A stretch of 64,000 nucleotides of DNA, taken from NCBI RefSeq assembly GCF_003550015.1, contig NZ_QXEV01000003.1:62001-126000 (forward strand). Direction: 5' to 3'. The stretch is from Anaeroplasma bactoclasticum (GTDB lineage: Bacteria; Bacillota_I; Bacilli_A; Acholeplasmatales; Anaeroplasmataceae). The number at the start of each line of letters is the position of its first letter. Position 1 is the first letter of the stretch. Shown here piece after piece: positions 7,765-17,752 of the stretch. The notes beneath the pieces are model-generated. The model was not told the DNA's origin and made no database searches. It was given only the letters and a program-made list of their open reading frames with translations. The position numbers were made by a program, and so were the translations under genes.

Positions 7765-8772
7765 ATGTATCGAGTACTTATATTAGAAGAAAGCAATTTA
7801 GGAAGAAATGTAGAAAAGGCATTTAAAAAGGAAGATATTATATCTTATAAGTTTTCTCATTTTAAAGATGGAGAAATGCTTGTTGAATTATTAGAGCCTG
7901 TACGTGGAGATGATGTTATTTTACTAGCATCCGTATCTCACCCTGTAAATGAGAATTTAGTTAAGATAATGATTTGTGCTGACGCCTTAAGAAGAGCATC
8001 TGCAAAATCCGTTTGTCTATTTACGCCATATTTAGGCTATGCAAGACAAGATAGAAGAATGAATCCTTGGCAGCCAATTACTGCAAGATTAGTTGCGGAT
8101 TTACTTCAAACCTCAGGCATAACTAGGGTTATTACCTTCGATTTACATGCACCGCAGATTGAGGGATTCTATAGTATTCCTATTGATAATATTCCAGTTT
8201 CTGCCATTTTAGGCTCTATTTGGAGAAAGTCCTGTCCTCCAACATTTAACCCAAATGACGATGTTGTCGTTTCCCCAGACCATGGTGGAGTCGTTCGTGC
8301 TAGAGCGTTTATGAACGCTGCAGGAATCCCTAATTTAGTTGTTGTTAATAAATATAGAGAAAAGGCCAACGAGGTTGCTTCTATGCAGGTTATCGGTAAT
8401 GTAGAAAATAAAAATGCCATCATAGTAGATGATTTAGTCGATACCGGTGGAACATTAATGAAGGCTTCGTCTGAGCTTAAGATGCTTGGAGCTAAGGATA
8501 TTTATATTTTCTGTACGCATGGAGTATTTTCAGATAATTCTATAAAGAAATTAAGTGAATATCCTGATATTACTAAAGTCATTATTACGAATACTATAGA
8601 TAAATCTAATGAGCTTATTAATGATAAGATTGAATATCTAGATTTATCTAGAGTAGTTATAGGTATTATTAAAACCTTCCAGGAGGGTAAGCATTTGATT
8701 GATTTCTTACATGCAATGCTTGCTTATGACCCAAATAAGGATGAGGAATTAAAGAAGCAAAGAAAAAATTAA
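7765..8772 (+). CDS. prs: Ribose-phosphate pyrophosphokinase (PRPP synthetase)
   Basis: 335 residues, slightly longer than the usual 315. It makes PRPP from ribose 5-phosphate and ATP for purine, pyrimidine, NAD, His and Trp synthesis. Visible motifs: A-R-Q-D-R-R near 92, the D-L-H-A-P-Q-I-E-G-F-Y signature near 126, the ribose-phosphate loop V-D-D-L-V-D-T-G-G-T near 221, and S-P-D-H-G-G-V near 170. A Lys-rich C-terminal tail accounts for the extra length. The start lacks a nearby Shine-Dalgarno site (see 7727-7764). A terminator follows at once. Confidence 0.95.
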   Translation: MYRVLILEESNLGRNVEKAFKKEDIISYKFSHFKDGEMLVELLEPVRGDDVILLASVSHPVNENLVKIMICADALRRASAKSVCLFTPYLGYARQDRRMNPWQPITARLVADLLQTSGITRVITFDLHAPQIEGFYSIPIDNIPVSAILGSIWRKSCPPTFNPNDDVVVSPDHGGVVRARAFMNAAGIPNLVVVNKYREKANEVASMQVIGNVENKNAIIVDDLVDTGGTLMKASSELKMLGAKDIYIFCTHGVFSDNSIKKLSEYPDITKVIITNTIDKSNELINDKIEYLDLSRVVIGIIKTFQEGKHLIDFLHAMLAYDPNKDEELKKQRKN

Positions 8773-8777
8773 AATAG

Positions 8778-8799
8778 GGAAGGCATGCGCCTTCCTTTT
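8778..8799 (+). terminator. Rho-independent terminator of prs
   Basis: Perfect 7-bp GGAAGGC/GCCTTCC stem with ATGC loop and TTTT. Confidence 0.9.
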
Positions 8800-8800
8800 A

Positions 8801-8851
8801 ATATATATGCACATACATATGTATACATATATGCGTGCATACGCGCACGCG
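8801..8851. repeat. 51-nt perfect alternating purine-pyrimidine tract
   Basis: Every base from 8801 to 8851 alternates purine/pyrimidine: an AT/AC-rich first half and a GC-rich second half (ATGCGTGCAT then ACGCGCACGC). Overlapping palindromes ATACATATGTAT and TATGTATACATA lie inside. Such tracts can adopt Z-DNA or cruciforms under negative supercoiling. It sits between the prs terminator and the ribosomal operon, about 180 bp before the S10 promoter. GC-alternating DNA like this is otherwise rare in this AT-rich window. Confidence 0.9.
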
Positions 8852-8951
8852 ATAGGGGAACAAATTCTTTTACATAATCCCTATGAAAGTGAAGTTTTCA
8901 TTAAAAAAAGATTAAAATATAGATCCTATAGTATAACTTAGGGTCTTTTTG
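8852..8951 (+). terminator. Hairpin region ending in a second terminator before the S10 promoter
   Basis: AGATCCTA (8921-8928) pairs with TAGGGTCT (8939-8946) and is followed by TTTTTG. Upstream, ATAGGG (8852-8857) can pair with CCCTAT (8879-8884), and the same CCCTA could instead pair with TAGGG at 8939. The mutually exclusive pairings look like an attenuator, though no gene lies between here and the S10 promoter. Confidence 0.5.
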
Positions 8952-9029
8952 TTATCTGGATAGATTATTTTTAATAAATTACCCCCTATTATATATTTAT
9001 ATATAATAAAGAAAATAATAAAAAAGAAC

Positions 9030-9058
9030 TTGCATTGACAAAACTTTTCCTGTATAAT
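9030..9058 (+). promoter_or_regulatory. Promoter of the S10 ribosomal operon
   Basis: TTGCAT and TATAAT are separated by 17 nt. A better-looking TTGACA at 9035-9040 is only 12 nt from the -10 and cannot be its partner. Confidence 0.75.
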
Positions 9059-9064
9059 AGAGAA

Positions 9065-9191
9065 GGCTCTATATCGAGCAAGAAGTGGCTGTGAAGTGGG
9101 AGGTTGCTGACACACCGAAGAGCGTTGTCATTAACCGTGTGTTAGGTTTTCCCATGGAGCAAGTCTATACGCAGATTATAGGCGAAAGGAG
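9065..9191 (+). promoter_or_regulatory. S10 operon 5' leader (ribosomal-protein leader-like RNA)
   Basis: The 135-nt untranslated leader folds strongly: GTGGGA (9096-9101) with TCCCAT (9150-9155) encloses TGACACAC (9108-9115) with GTGTGTTA (9137-9144). It is flanked by GCTC/GAGC (9066-9079) and CTATA/TATAG (9165-9181) next to the GAAAGGAG ribosome site. The T-G-C-T-G-A-C-A-C-A-C-C and C-C-C-A-T-G-G-A-G-C stretches resemble leaders I recall before rpsJ in other Bacillota. In well-studied bacteria S10 leaders respond to L4; that role is inferred here. Confidence 0.75.
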
Positions 9192-9200
9192 CAATTAAAA

Positions 9201-9509
9201 ATGGCAAAAGAAAAAATTAAAATTCGTTTAAAGTCTTATGATCACAGATTATTAGACCAGTCAGCAAAGAAGATTGTTGACAGTGTTAAGAAGACAGGTT
9301 CTGTTGTAAACGGACCAATCCCTCTTCCAACAGAGAAGGAAGTTTTCACAATCTTAAGATCTGTTCATGTTAACAAGGATTCTCGTGAGCAGTTCGAAAG
9401 AAGAACTCATAAGAGATTAATCGAAATTGTGGATCCAACTCCACAGACAATTGACGCTTTAATGCACATTGATCTACCTTCTGGTGTAGATATCGTATTA
9501 AAGAAGTAA
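9201..9509 (+). CDS. rpsJ: 30S ribosomal protein S10
   Basis: 102 residues, full length. The [12 protein letters not shown] start and the [10 protein letters not shown]-x-R-T-H-K-R loop that reaches into the 30S head are present. In other bacteria it also acts with NusB in antitermination. First gene of the S10-spc-alpha block; GAAAGGAG lies 8 nt upstream. Confidence 0.98.
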   Translation: MAKEKIKIRLKSYDHRLLDQSAKKIVDSVKKTGSVVNGPIPLPTEKEVFTILRSVHVNKDSREQFERRTHKRLIEIVDPTPQTIDALMHIDLPSGVDIVLKK

Positions 9510-9554
9510 TTAAAACAAAAAATCAAAAAATATTAGAAAAGAGGAAAATTTCAA

Positions 9555-10199
9555 ATGGCTAAGGGAATCTTAGGTAGAAAATTGGGCATGACTCAAATTT
9601 TCGATGCAGCTGGAAATTTAGTTCCAGTTACCATTGTTGACTGTTCTGAAAATGTAGTATTACAGCAGAAGACAGTTGAAAACGATGGTTATGTTGCTGT
9701 CCAGGTTGGTGTTGCAAACAAGAAGGTAAATCTTTCTAACAAGCCTGAACAGGGTCACGTAGCTAAGGCTAACACTGCTCCTAAGCGCTTCATCAGAGAA
9801 TTCCGTTTCTCCGAAGCACAGGGAAATGATTTGTTATCTTACAACGTAGGCCAAGAAATTAAATGTGATATTTTTGCAGCAGGTGATATCGTAGATGTTA
9901 CTGGTACTTCCAAGGGTAAGGGATTTGCTGGTACAATCAAGAGATATAACCATGCTAGACTTAGAATGACTCACGGTGTATCTGCTTGTCACCGCGAAGT
10001 TGGTTCTTTAGGCGCAATTAAGGGTAACTTAAAAGGTAAGAAGTTACCAGGACATATGGGTTCCGAGACTGTTACATTACAGAACCTTACAATTGCTAAG
10101 GTTGATGCTGAAAGAGAGTTAATCTTAATCCGTGGTAATGTTCCAGGTCCTAAGAAGGGATTCGTAGTAATCAAGACAGCTGTAAAGGCTGTTAAGTAA
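9555..10199 (+). CDS. rplC: 50S ribosomal protein L3
   Basis: 214 residues. It begins [13 protein letters not shown] and carries the F-R-E-V-G-S-L-G-like loop ([10 protein letters not shown]) near the peptidyl-transferase centre and G-H-M-G-S-E-T-V-T. It is an early assembly protein binding the 3' end of 23S rRNA. Standard position after rpsJ. Confidence 0.98.
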   Translation: MAKGILGRKLGMTQIFDAAGNLVPVTIVDCSENVVLQQKTVENDGYVAVQVGVANKKVNLSNKPEQGHVAKANTAPKRFIREFRFSEAQGNDLLSYNVGQEIKCDIFAAGDIVDVTGTSKGKGFAGTIKRYNHARLRMTHGVSACHREVGSLGAIKGNLKGKKLPGHMGSETVTLQNLTIAKVDAERELILIRGNVPGPKKGFVVIKTAVKAVK

Positions 10200-10217
10200 T
10201 AGGGAAGGAGATTTATT

Positions 10218-10847
10218 ATGCCAACAATCGCAGTATTAAATCAGTCCGGTGAAAAAGTTAAGGATTTAGAATTAAGCGAAGCAGTATTCGGCGTTGAAAT
10301 CAATAAGCAGGTTGTATACGATGTAGTAAACGCACAGAGAGCTGCTATGAGACAGGGTACTCATGACACTAAGGGCCGTAGCGAAGTTCGCGGCGGTGGT
10401 AAGAAGCCTTGGAGACAGAAGGGTACAGGACGTGCTCGTCAGGGATCCACTCGTGCACCACAGTGGGTTGGTGGTGGAACAGTATTTGGTCCTACACCAA
10501 GAAGCTATGCTTTCAAGTTAAACAAGAAGGTTAAGCAGTTAGGTATGAAGAATACCTTAACATATTTCGTTAATGAGAATAAGCTAATCGCAGTTGAGAA
10601 CGTTACATTAGCTGATGCAAAGACTAAGAACTTTGTTAAGTTATTAGCTAACATCAAGGCTGATGGTAAGACAGTTGTAGTTGTAGCTCCAGAAGAGTTC
10701 AACGAGACTCAGGTTTTAGCATCTCGTAACATCAATGGTGTATATTTAACACCAGCAAACAATGCATCTGTTTATGAGTTATTATGCTATAAGAACTTAG
10801 TATTAACAGAAGCAGCAGTTAAGTATTTCGAGGAGGTATTGAAGTAA
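10218..10847 (+). CDS. rplD: 50S ribosomal protein L4
   Basis: 209 residues. The extended loop with [18 protein letters not shown] lines the exit tunnel and is intact. In gamma-proteobacteria L4 represses its own operon by binding the S10 leader; the structured leader at 9065-9191 makes similar feedback possible here. Confidence 0.98.
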   Translation: MPTIAVLNQSGEKVKDLELSEAVFGVEINKQVVYDVVNAQRAAMRQGTHDTKGRSEVRGGGKKPWRQKGTGRARQGSTRAPQWVGGGTVFGPTPRSYAFKLNKKVKQLGMKNTLTYFVNENKLIAVENVTLADAKTKNFVKLLANIKADGKTVVVVAPEEFNETQVLASRNINGVYLTPANNASVYELLCYKNLVLTEAAVKYFEEVLK

Positions 10848-10848
10848 T

Positions 10849-11136
10849 ATGACTAAGGCATTCGATATTATCCAGGGCCCAATCATTACAGAAAAGTCAA
10901 TGGCTCTAAAGGAAAACTATAACAAGTACACATTCAAGGTTCTTAAGTCAGCTAATAAGGTTGAAATCAAGAATGCTGTTGAAGAAATTTTTAAGGTAAA
11001 GGTTGTATCTGTAGCAACAGTTAACGTATTACCTAAGCATACAAGAGTTGGTCAGCATGAAGGCTTCAAGCCAGCATACAAGAAGGCAATCTGCAAGTTA
11101 GCAGAAGGCAACAAGATCGACGCTTTCGAGATTTAA
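10849..11136 (+). CDS. rplW: 50S ribosomal protein L23
   Basis: 95 residues. I-I-T-E-K-S at the N-terminus and Y-T-F-K-V-x-x-x-A-N-K-x-E-I-K are typical. L23 sits at the tunnel exit and docks trigger factor and SRP. It starts one base after the rplD stop, so translation is coupled. Confidence 0.98.
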   Translation: MTKAFDIIQGPIITEKSMALKENYNKYTFKVLKSANKVEIKNAVEEIFKVKVVSVATVNVLPKHTRVGQHEGFKPAYKKAICKLAEGNKIDAFEI

Positions 11137-11154
11137 TAGGAGGAAATATTAACT

Positions 11155-11988
11155 ATGGCAGTTAGAAAATATAAGCCAACGTCTAATGGTAGACGTAACA
11201 TGTCAGTGTTAACTTTTGATGAAATCACAACTGACACTCCTGAAAAGTCATTATTAGCTCCTGCAAAGAAGAATGGTGGTCGTAACAACACTGGTAAGAT
11301 CACAGTTCGTCATCAGGGTGGTGGTGCTAAGAGACAGTACCGTATCATTGACTTCAAGAGAAATAAGGATGGTATTCCAGCAACAGTAAAGTCTATTGAA
11401 TACGATCCAAACCGTTCTGCAAATATCGCATTATTATTCTATGCAGATGGTGAAAAGAGATATATCTTAGCTCCTAAGGGATTAACAGTAGGAACTGTAT
11501 TAGTATCTGGTAAGGATGCTGATATCAAGGTTGGTAATGCACTTCCAATCGTAAACATTCCAGTAGGTAGCTTAATTCATAACATCGAGTTACATCCTGG
11601 TAAGGGTGGACAGCTAGCAAGATCTGCTGGTGTATCTGCTCAGATCCTAGGTCGTGAAGAAGGTTATGTATTAGTTCGTTTAGGTTCAGGCGAAGTTCGT
11701 AAGGTTTTAGCTACTTGTAAGGCTACAATCGGTGAAGTTGGTAATGAATCTCATGAGTTAGTAAGAATTGGTAAGGCTGGTAGAGCTCGTCATATGGGCT
11801 TAAGACCAGAGGTTCGTGGTTCTGTTATGAACCCTAATGATCACCCTCATGGAGGTGGTGAAGGTAAGTGTCCAGTAGGTCGTCCTTCTCCAATGACACC
11901 TTGGGGCAAGCCAGCATTAGGTTTAAAGACTCGTAAGCACAAGAAAGCTTCTGATAAGCTTATCGTTCGTAGAAGAAATGGTAAATAA
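11155..11988 (+). CDS. rplB: 50S ribosomal protein L2
   Basis: 277 residues, full length. The C-terminal G-V[14 protein letters not shown] segment with the His needed for peptidyl-transferase centre structure is complete ([10 protein letters not shown] near 224-233). AGGAGG lies upstream. Confidence 0.98.
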   Translation: MAVRKYKPTSNGRRNMSVLTFDEITTDTPEKSLLAPAKKNGGRNNTGKITVRHQGGGAKRQYRIIDFKRNKDGIPATVKSIEYDPNRSANIALLFYADGEKRYILAPKGLTVGTVLVSGKDADIKVGNALPIVNIPVGSLIHNIELHPGKGGQLARSAGVSAQILGREEGYVLVRLGSGEVRKVLATCKATIGEVGNESHELVRIGKAGRARHMGLRPEVRGSVMNPNDHPHGGGEGKCPVGRPSPMTPWGKPALGLKTRKHKKASDKLIVRRRNGK

Positions 11989-11999
11989 GGAGGAACAAT

Positions 12000-12275
12000 A
12001 TGGCTCGTTCAATTAAAAAAGGCCCATTCGTTGATGGCCACTTAATGAAGAAGGTTGAAGCAGCTCAGGCTGGAGATAAGAAGGTTATTCAGACTTGGTC
12101 TCGTAGATCTACAATTTTCCCAGCATTCGTTGGTTTAACTATTGCAGTATATAACGGTCGTGAACATGTTCCGGTATATGTTACTGAGGATATGGTAGGT
12201 CATAAGTTAGGCGAATTCGCTCCAACTAGAACTTATCATGGACATGATGCAGACGATAAAAAAGCTAAGAAATAG
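12000..12275 (+). CDS. rpsS: 30S ribosomal protein S19
   Basis: 91 residues. [12 protein letters not shown] at the N-terminus and the [12 protein letters not shown] core are diagnostic. It forms the 30S head with S13. The gap to rplB is 11 nt, with GGAGGAA as ribosome site. Confidence 0.98.
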   Translation: MARSIKKGPFVDGHLMKKVEAAQAGDKKVIQTWSRRSTIFPAFVGLTIAVYNGREHVPVYVTEDMVGHKLGEFAPTRTYHGHDADDKKAKK

Positions 12276-12295
12276 TATAAAGGAGAAAAATCATA

Positions 12296-12637
12296 ATGGA
12301 AGCAAAGGCTATTGCAAATACTGTTAGAATTACTCCTCGTAAGGCTCGTCTTGTTGTTGACCTAATCCGTAATAAGGATGTAGCTGAAGCAAAGGCTATT
12401 TTGAAGCTTACAAACAAGATGGCTACAGAAGTAGTTTTAAAGGTATTAGACTCTGCAGTCGCAAATGCAGAGCATAATTATAACATGGATGTTAATAACT
12501 TATATGTTAAGACATGCTATGTTACAGATGGTGTAAGAATGAAGAGAATGTTACCTCGTGCTAAGGGCCGTGGTGATGTTATTCAGAAAAGAACCTGCAA
12601 CGTTACAGTTGTTGTTGCAGAGAAAGAATCTAAGTAG
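12296..12637 (+). CDS. rplV: 50S ribosomal protein L22
   Basis: 113 residues. [14 protein letters not shown] is near the N-terminus, and the tunnel-lining beta hairpin (R-M-x-R-x-x-P-R-A-K-G-R-G) is near 82-96. Contacts all domains of 23S rRNA. AAAGGAG lies upstream. Confidence 0.98.
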   Translation: MEAKAIANTVRITPRKARLVVDLIRNKDVAEAKAILKLTNKMATEVVLKVLDSAVANAEHNYNMDVNNLYVKTCYVTDGVRMKRMLPRAKGRGDVIQKRTCNVTVVVAEKESK

Positions 12638-12651
12638 GAGGTATATAACAC

Positions 12652-13389
12652 ATGGGTCAGAAAGTAAGTCCATTAGGATTACGTGTTGGTATCAACCGTG
12701 ATTGGGATGCTGCATGGTATGCAGAAAAGACAAAGGTAGCTGATTTATTACATGAGGATTTAGCAATCCGTAAGTATTTAGAGCAGAAGTATGCAAAGGC
12801 TAGCGTTTCACGTGTTATTATCGAACGTGTTAAGGGCAATAACAACAAGGATCGCGTTAAGATTACATTATATACTGCTAAGCCAGGTCAGGTAATCGGT
12901 AAGGACGCTGAAACTAAGAACGCTGTAGTAAAAGAATTAGCGTATAAGACAAAGAAGGAAATCATCTTCAACATCGTTGAAGTTAAGGTTCCTGAATTAG
13001 ATGCAACATTAGTTGCAAAATCAATTGCTGAACAGTTAGAGGCTCGTGCTTCTTTCCGTAGAGTTCAGAAGGTTGCAATCCAAAGAGCCATGAAGCGTGG
13101 CGCTAAGGGTGCAAAGACATTAATTTCCGGTCGTTTAGGTGGAGCTGAAATGGCAAGATCTGAAGGCTATAGAGAGGGCCAGGTTCCTCTAGCAACTTTA
13201 AGAGCTGATGTTGATTATGCAGTTGCTGAAGCACATACAACTTATGGTAAGTTAGGTATTAAGGTTTGGATTTACAAGGGCGAATTATTCGAAATCCCTT
13301 CAAGAGAGGTTGCTGACAACAAGCGTCCTGTTCGTAAGCCAAGACCAGCAAAGAAAGAAACTGCTGAAGGCTCTAAGGGAGGTAAATAA
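12652..13389 (+). CDS. rpsC: 30S ribosomal protein S3
   Basis: 245 residues. [11 protein letters not shown] at the start, a KH domain with G-Q-V-I-G-K-D-A, and the C-terminal [12 protein letters not shown]. The KH loop has G-K-D rather than the common G-x-x-G form G-K-G/G-R-G. S3 forms the mRNA entry tunnel. A Lys-rich tail follows residue 215. Confidence 0.98.
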   Translation: MGQKVSPLGLRVGINRDWDAAWYAEKTKVADLLHEDLAIRKYLEQKYAKASVSRVIIERVKGNNNKDRVKITLYTAKPGQVIGKDAETKNAVVKELAYKTKKEIIFNIVEVKVPELDATLVAKSIAEQLEARASFRRVQKVAIQRAMKRGAKGAKTLISGRLGGAEMARSEGYREGQVPLATLRADVDYAVAEAHTTYGKLGIKVWIYKGELFEIPSREVADNKRPVRKPRPAKKETAEGSKGGK

Positions 13390-13391
13390 TT

Positions 13392-13805
13392 ATGTTAATG
13401 CCTAAGAGAGTAAAGTTCCGTCGTCCACATAGAGTTTACTACCATGGACATGCTAAGGGTGGTACTGATTTCGCATTCGGTGAATTCGGATTAGTAGCAA
13501 CTGAAGGCTGCTGGTTAACTTCTCAGCAGATTGAGGCTGCCAGAGTAGCAATCACTCGTAAGATGAACCGTCAGGGACAGGTATGGATTAAAGTATTCCC
13601 ACATGTAAGTAAGACTAAGAAGCCTCTAGCAGTACGTATGGGTTCTGGTAAGGGTGCTCCTGAAGTTTGGGTAGCAGTAGCAAAGAAGGATGTTATCTTA
13701 TTTGAAGTAGCTGGTGTTCCAGAGGATATCGCTCGTGAAGCACTACGTTTAGCTTCTCATAAGTTACCTTGTTCTACTAAGATTATTAAAAGAGTAGGTG
13801 AGTAG
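13392..13805 (+). CDS. rplP: 50S ribosomal protein L16
   Basis: 137 residues. [10 protein letters not shown] start and [12 protein letters not shown], the segment reaching the A-site region. It starts 2 nt after rpsC and 2 nt before rpmC, so coupled translation. Confidence 0.98.
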   Translation: MLMPKRVKFRRPHRVYYHGHAKGGTDFAFGEFGLVATEGCWLTSQQIEAARVAITRKMNRQGQVWIKVFPHVSKTKKPLAVRMGSGKGAPEVWVAVAKKDVILFEVAGVPEDIAREALRLASHKLPCSTKIIKRVGE

Positions 13806-13807
13806 TC

Positions 13808-14008
13808 ATGAAGGCAAAAGATATTCGTAATTTAACTGAAGATCAGATCAACAAAAAGATCGCTGACTTAAAGGAAGAATTATTCAACTTAAAGTTCCAG
13901 GCTGCTCTTGGTAACATTGAAAAGCCTGCTCGTATGAACGAAATCAAGAGAGATATTGCTAGATTAAAGACTGTTTTAACAGAAAAGTCTGCTAGCAAGG
14001 CTGAGTAA
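13808..14008 (+). CDS. rpmC: 50S ribosomal protein L29
   Basis: 66 residues, a two-helix hairpin. [11 protein letters not shown] and the [10 protein letters not shown] segment are typical. Located at the tunnel exit near L23. Confidence 0.97.
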   Translation: MKAKDIRNLTEDQINKKIADLKEELFNLKFQAALGNIEKPARMNEIKRDIARLKTVLTEKSASKAE

Positions 14009-14022
14009 GGAGGAAGCAACAT

Positions 14023-14283
14023 ATGGAGCGTAATGTTCGTAAGTTTTTCACAGGAACAGTAGTTTCTGATAAGATGGAAAAGACAATCGTTGTTTCCGTT
14101 GACACATTTGGTGTTCATCCAATCTACAAGAAGAGAGTTAAAAAATCTTCTAAGTTCCATGTACATGATGAAAACAATGTAGCTAAGACTGGCGATGTTG
14201 TTAAATTCATGGAGACTAGACCTCTATCTAAGACTAAGAAGTATATCTTAGTTGAAGTAGTTAAGGCTAAGGAAACTATTTAA
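14023..14283 (+). CDS. rpsQ: 30S ribosomal protein S17
   Basis: 86 residues, OB fold. [14 protein letters not shown] is near the start and E-T-R-P-L-S-K-T-K near 66. Primary 16S rRNA binder. GGAGGAA upstream. Confidence 0.97.
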   Translation: MERNVRKFFTGTVVSDKMEKTIVVSVDTFGVHPIYKKRVKKSSKFHVHDENNVAKTGDVVKFMETRPLSKTKKYILVEVVKAKETI

Positions 14284-14305
14284 TGAAGGATCAGGAGGTA
14301 ATATC

Positions 14306-14674
14306 ATGGTTCAGCAGGAAACAAGATTAGCAGTCGCTGATAATAGCGGTGCTCGTGAATTATTAATTATTAAGGTATTAGGTGGTGCATTACACAGATA
14401 TGCAAACGTTGGTGACATCGTTGTATGTTCTGTTAAGGATGCTGCTCCTAATGGACAGGTAAAGAAGGGTGACGTAGTTAAGGCAGTTATTGTACGTACA
14501 AAGGCTGGCTTACACAGAGCTGATGGTTCTTACATTAAGTTTGATGAGAACGCAGCTGTTATCATCCGTGAAGACAAGACTCCAAGAGGTACTCGTATCT
14601 TTGGCCCAGTAGCACGTGAGCTACGTGACAAGGATTTCATGAAAATCGTATCCTTGGCGCCAGAAGTACTTTAA
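14306..14674 (+). CDS. rplN: 50S ribosomal protein L14
   Basis: 122 residues. [19 protein letters not shown] and [13 protein letters not shown] are the family signature. Subunit-interface protein contacting L19 and 16S rRNA. First gene of the spc-type segment. Confidence 0.98.
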   Translation: MVQQETRLAVADNSGARELLIIKVLGGALHRYANVGDIVVCSVKDAAPNGQVKKGDVVKAVIVRTKAGLHRADGSYIKFDENAAVIIREDKTPRGTRIFGPVARELRDKDFMKIVSLAPEVL

Positions 14675-14691
14675 GAGGAGGTAAACTTAGT

Positions 14692-15051
14692 ATGCAGATT
14701 AAGACTGGAGATACAGTAGTTGTCATTGCTGGTAAAGATAAGTTTACAAAGGACAAAAAAGGAAATCTTACCCCTACAACAGGTAAGGTATTAAGAGTTT
14801 ACCCAGCTACAAACAAGGTTGTTGTAGAGGGTGTAAACAAGGTTAAGAAGCACAAGAAGCCAACTCAGGCTAATCCTGATGGTGGAATCGTTGAGGAGGA
14901 AGCTCCAATCGATGCTTCTAATGTTATGTTATTAAACCCTAAGACTAACAAGGCAGTAAGAGTTGGTATTAAGGTTGTTACAGACAAGAACGGCAAGACT
15001 AAGAAGATTAGAGTTGCTAAGGACGAAACTCAGTATGAGTTCGATAAGTAA
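14692..15051 (+). CDS. rplX: 50S ribosomal protein L24
   Basis: 119 residues, about 15 longer than usual. The KOW motif is near the start ([15 protein letters not shown]). An insertion [10 protein letters not shown] at 21-30 lengthens the first loop. Assembly initiator protein of 50S. Confidence 0.97.
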   Translation: MQIKTGDTVVVIAGKDKFTKDKKGNLTPTTGKVLRVYPATNKVVVEGVNKVKKHKKPTQANPDGGIVEEEAPIDASNVMLLNPKTNKAVRVGIKVVTDKNGKTKKIRVAKDETQYEFDK

Positions 15052-15075
15052 AATTTAGGGTAAGGAGAAAGAATT

Positions 15076-15615
15076 ATGAATCGTTTACAGGAAAAATACA
15101 ATACTTCCGTTAGAACAGAGTTAGCAAACAAGTTTGCTTATAAGTCTTCTATGCAGATCCCTAGACTTGAAAAGATCGTTATCAACATGGGTGTAGGTGA
15201 TGCAGTAGCAAATTCTAAGGTATTAGATGATGCTGTTGAAGAATTAACATTAATTGCAGGTCAGAAGCCAGTTGTTACAAAAGCTAAGAAGTCTATCGCT
15301 AACTTCAAGCTTCGTGAAGGTATGCCAATCGGTTGCAAGGTTACATTAAGAGGAGAAAGAATGTATGAGTTCTTTGATAAGTTAGTATCTATTTCTCTTC
15401 CACGTGTACGTGACTTCCGTGGTATCAATCCAAATGCATTTGATGGTCGTGGAAATTATACTTTAGGTGTTAAGGAACAGTTAATCTTCCCTGAAATTAA
15501 TTTCGATAAGGTTAAGAAGGTTCGTGGTATGGATATCGTTATCGTAACTACAGCTGCAACAGATGAAGAAGGTCGTGCTCTATTAACTTTAATGGGTATG
15601 CCTTTCAGAAAGTAA
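15076..15615 (+). CDS. rplE: 50S ribosomal protein L5
   Basis: 179 residues, full length. [11 protein letters not shown], the 5S rRNA-contact region, and L-P-R-V-R-D-F-R-G are present. Part of the central protuberance. Confidence 0.98.
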   Translation: MNRLQEKYNTSVRTELANKFAYKSSMQIPRLEKIVINMGVGDAVANSKVLDDAVEELTLIAGQKPVVTKAKKSIANFKLREGMPIGCKVTLRGERMYEFFDKLVSISLPRVRDFRGINPNAFDGRGNYTLGVKEQLIFPEINFDKVKKVRGMDIVIVTTAATDEEGRALLTLMGMPFRK

Positions 15616-15634
15616 TAAGGAAGGATAATAAACT

Positions 15635-15820
15635 ATGGCAAAGACATCAATGATTGTTAAGAATCATAGAAAACCAAAATATAGTGCTCGTGAATATACT
15701 AGATGTGAGCGTTGTGGTCGTCCACATGCTGTAATCAGTAAGTTCAAGTTATGCCGTATTTGTTTCCGTGAATTAGCATACAAGGGTCAGATTCCAGGCG
15801 TTAAAAAGGCTTCCTGGTAA
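15635..15820 (+). CDS. rpsZ: 30S ribosomal protein S14, zinc-binding type
   Basis: 61 residues, the short type Z form. Cysteines C24-x2-C27 and C40-x2-C43 form a zinc ribbon. A zinc-independent paralogue, if any, lies outside the window. Confidence 0.97.
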   Translation: MAKTSMIVKNHRKPKYSAREYTRCERCGRPHAVISKFKLCRICFRELAYKGQIPGVKKASW

Positions 15821-15851
15821 TCTGAAAGTTTAATAAGGAGGAATATCAATA

Positions 15852-16244
15852 ATGATGACAGATCCAATTGCAGATATGTTAACTCGTATTAAGAACGCAA
15901 ATGCTATGCGTCATGAAACAGTTGTAGTTCCAAGTTCCAAGACTAAAAGTGCAATTTTAGATGTACTTAAGGCAGAAGGATTCATTGCTGACTACACAGT
16001 TTCAAGCGATGTTAAGAGTAATACAACAATTACATTAAAGTACACTGAGAATAACTCAAGAGTAATCAAGGGTTTAAAGAGAATCTCTAAGCCATCCTTA
16101 CATGTATACTCTACAGCAGAGGATTTACCAAAGGTATTAAATGGTTTAGGTGTTGCAATCATCTCTACATCTCAGGGTATTATGTCTGATAAACAGGCTC
16201 GTAAGCTAAAGATCGGTGGAGAAGTATTAGCTTACGTTTGGTAA
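15852..16244 (+). CDS. rpsH: 30S ribosomal protein S8
   Basis: 130 residues. [13 protein letters not shown] at the N-terminus and [13 protein letters not shown] at the C-terminus are diagnostic. Two ATGs (15852, 15855) follow AAGGAGG. S8 is a translational repressor of the spc operon in E. coli; no such site was recognised here. Confidence 0.98.
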   Translation: MMTDPIADMLTRIKNANAMRHETVVVPSSKTKSAILDVLKAEGFIADYTVSSDVKSNTTITLKYTENNSRVIKGLKRISKPSLHVYSTAEDLPKVLNGLGVAIISTSQGIMSDKQARKLKIGGEVLAYVW

Positions 16245-16285
16245 TATAAAACCAACATACAAAAATTTTTAAGGAGAAAATTAAA

Positions 16286-16828
16286 ATGTCCAGAATAGGA
16301 AATAAGGCTATTCCACTTCCTGCAGGCGTTACAGTCAGCGTTGCTGAGGGTAATCTAGTTACCGTAAAGGGCCCTAAGGGAGAGCTTGTTAATAAGTTCA
16401 ATAGCGCACTAGAAATTGACGTTCAGGCAACAGAAATCGTTGTTAAGCGTCCAAATGATTCAAAAGAAATGAAGACATTCCATGGTACAACTCGTGCATT
16501 ATTACACAACATGGTTGTCGGTGTATCCGAAGGCTTCAAGAAGACTCTTGAAATCAACGGTGTAGGTTACCGTGCTGCACTTCAGGGCGGTAAGCTAGTT
16601 GTATCCGCAGGTTATTCTCATACAGTAGATATGGAAGTTCCTGCAGGATTAAAGGTAGAATTACCAAAGAATACTCAGATTATTATTTCTGGTATTGATA
16701 AGCAGTTAGTTGGTCAGTTTGCGGCTGAGATTCGTGAAATCAGAAAGCCTGAACCTTACAAGGGCAAGGGTATTAAGTATGATTACGAGCATATCCGTCG
16801 TAAGGAAGGTAAGACTGCTAAGAAGTAG
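16286..16828 (+). CDS. rplF: 50S ribosomal protein L6
   Basis: 180 residues. S-R-I-G-N-K-A-I start, and the C-terminal [14 protein letters not shown] that packs near the GTPase centre. Two-fold repeated alpha/beta domains by family. Confidence 0.98.
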   Translation: MSRIGNKAIPLPAGVTVSVAEGNLVTVKGPKGELVNKFNSALEIDVQATEIVVKRPNDSKEMKTFHGTTRALLHNMVVGVSEGFKKTLEINGVGYRAALQGGKLVVSAGYSHTVDMEVPAGLKVELPKNTQIIISGIDKQLVGQFAAEIREIRKPEPYKGKGIKYDYEHIRRKEGKTAKK

Positions 16829-16848
16829 TTGAAAGGAGTACATAACAT

Positions 16849-17211
16849 ATGATTAGTAAAGTATCAAAGAACGTTACACGTCAGAAGAGACATTTACGTC
16901 TTCGTCAGACACTAAAGGGCACAGCTGCTAAGCCTAGATTAGTTGTATTTAGATCTAACAAGCAGATTTATGCTCAGGTTATTGATGATTTATCTGGTAA
17001 GACATTAGTTAGTGCTTCTTCACTAGATAAGGAAATTTCTTTAAATAACGGCTCTAATGTAGAGGCAGCTAAGGCAGTAGGTGAATTAGTTGCAAAGCGT
17101 GCATTAGCAGCTAAGATTGAAGCTGTAGTATTTGACCGTGGTGGTTATTTATACCATGGACGTGTTGCAGCATTAGCTGATGCAGCAAGAGCTGCAGGCT
17201 TAAAATTCTAA
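16849..17211 (+). CDS. rplR: 50S ribosomal protein L18
   Basis: 120 residues. R-x-R-R-x-R-like basic N-terminus (K-R-H-L-R-L-R-Q), [11 protein letters not shown] and the C-terminal F-D-R-G-G-Y-x-Y-H-G-R. Binds 5S rRNA with L5. Confidence 0.98.
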   Translation: MISKVSKNVTRQKRHLRLRQTLKGTAAKPRLVVFRSNKQIYAQVIDDLSGKTLVSASSLDKEISLNNGSNVEAAKAVGELVAKRALAAKIEAVVFDRGGYLYHGRVAALADAARAAGLKF

Positions 17212-17226
17212 GGAGGTATAGACTTT

Positions 17227-17748
17227 ATGCGTACAGATCGTGATCAGCGTAAGGAAGAAGTTGTTGCTGAACCAGAGTTCGAAGAGCGTGTTGTAACTAT
17301 CAACCGTGTAACTAAGGTTGTTAAGGGTGGTAGACGTTACCGCTTTGCTGCACTAGTAGTTATTGGTGACAGAAAAGGAAGAGTAGGATTCGGTACAGGT
17401 AAGGCTAACGAAGTTCCTGATGCAATTAAGAAGGCAGTTGAATCTGCAAAGAAGAATATGATTACTGTTGCTACAGTAAAGACAACTATTCCTCACGAAG
17501 TAACTGGTGTATACGGCGCTGGCCGTGTATTCTTAGCACCTGCTGCTGAAGGTACCGGTGTTATCGCTGGTGGTCCAGTTCGTGCAGTTGTAGAATTAGC
17601 TGGTATTTCAGATATTCTTTCAAAATCACTTGGTTCTTCAACACCTATCAATGTTGTAAGAGCTACAGTAGAAGGGTTAAAGAGCTTAGAGACTGTTGAG
17701 CAGATCGCTGCAAGACGTGGTTTAACAGTTGAAGAGATCTTAGGTTAA
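17227..17748 (+). CDS. rpsE: 30S ribosomal protein S5
   Basis: 173 residues. The double-stranded RNA-binding fold carries V-K-G-G-R-R-Y-R-F and G-D-x-x-G-x-V-G-x-G-x-G-K-A-x-E. The loop residues linked to ram and spectinomycin phenotypes in other species are in the normal region. AAGGAGG lies upstream. Confidence 0.98.
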   Translation: MRTDRDQRKEEVVAEPEFEERVVTINRVTKVVKGGRRYRFAALVVIGDRKGRVGFGTGKANEVPDAIKKAVESAKKNMITVATVKTTIPHEVTGVYGAGRVFLAPAAEGTGVIAGGPVRAVVELAGISDILSKSLGSSTPINVVRATVEGLKSLETVEQIAARRGLTVEEILG

Positions 17749-17752
17749 TATC

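Noticed and set aside
9035-9058. TTGACA plus TATAAT as a consensus S10 promoter
   Set aside because: The spacer is only 12 nt; TTGCAT five bases upstream gives the correct 17 nt.
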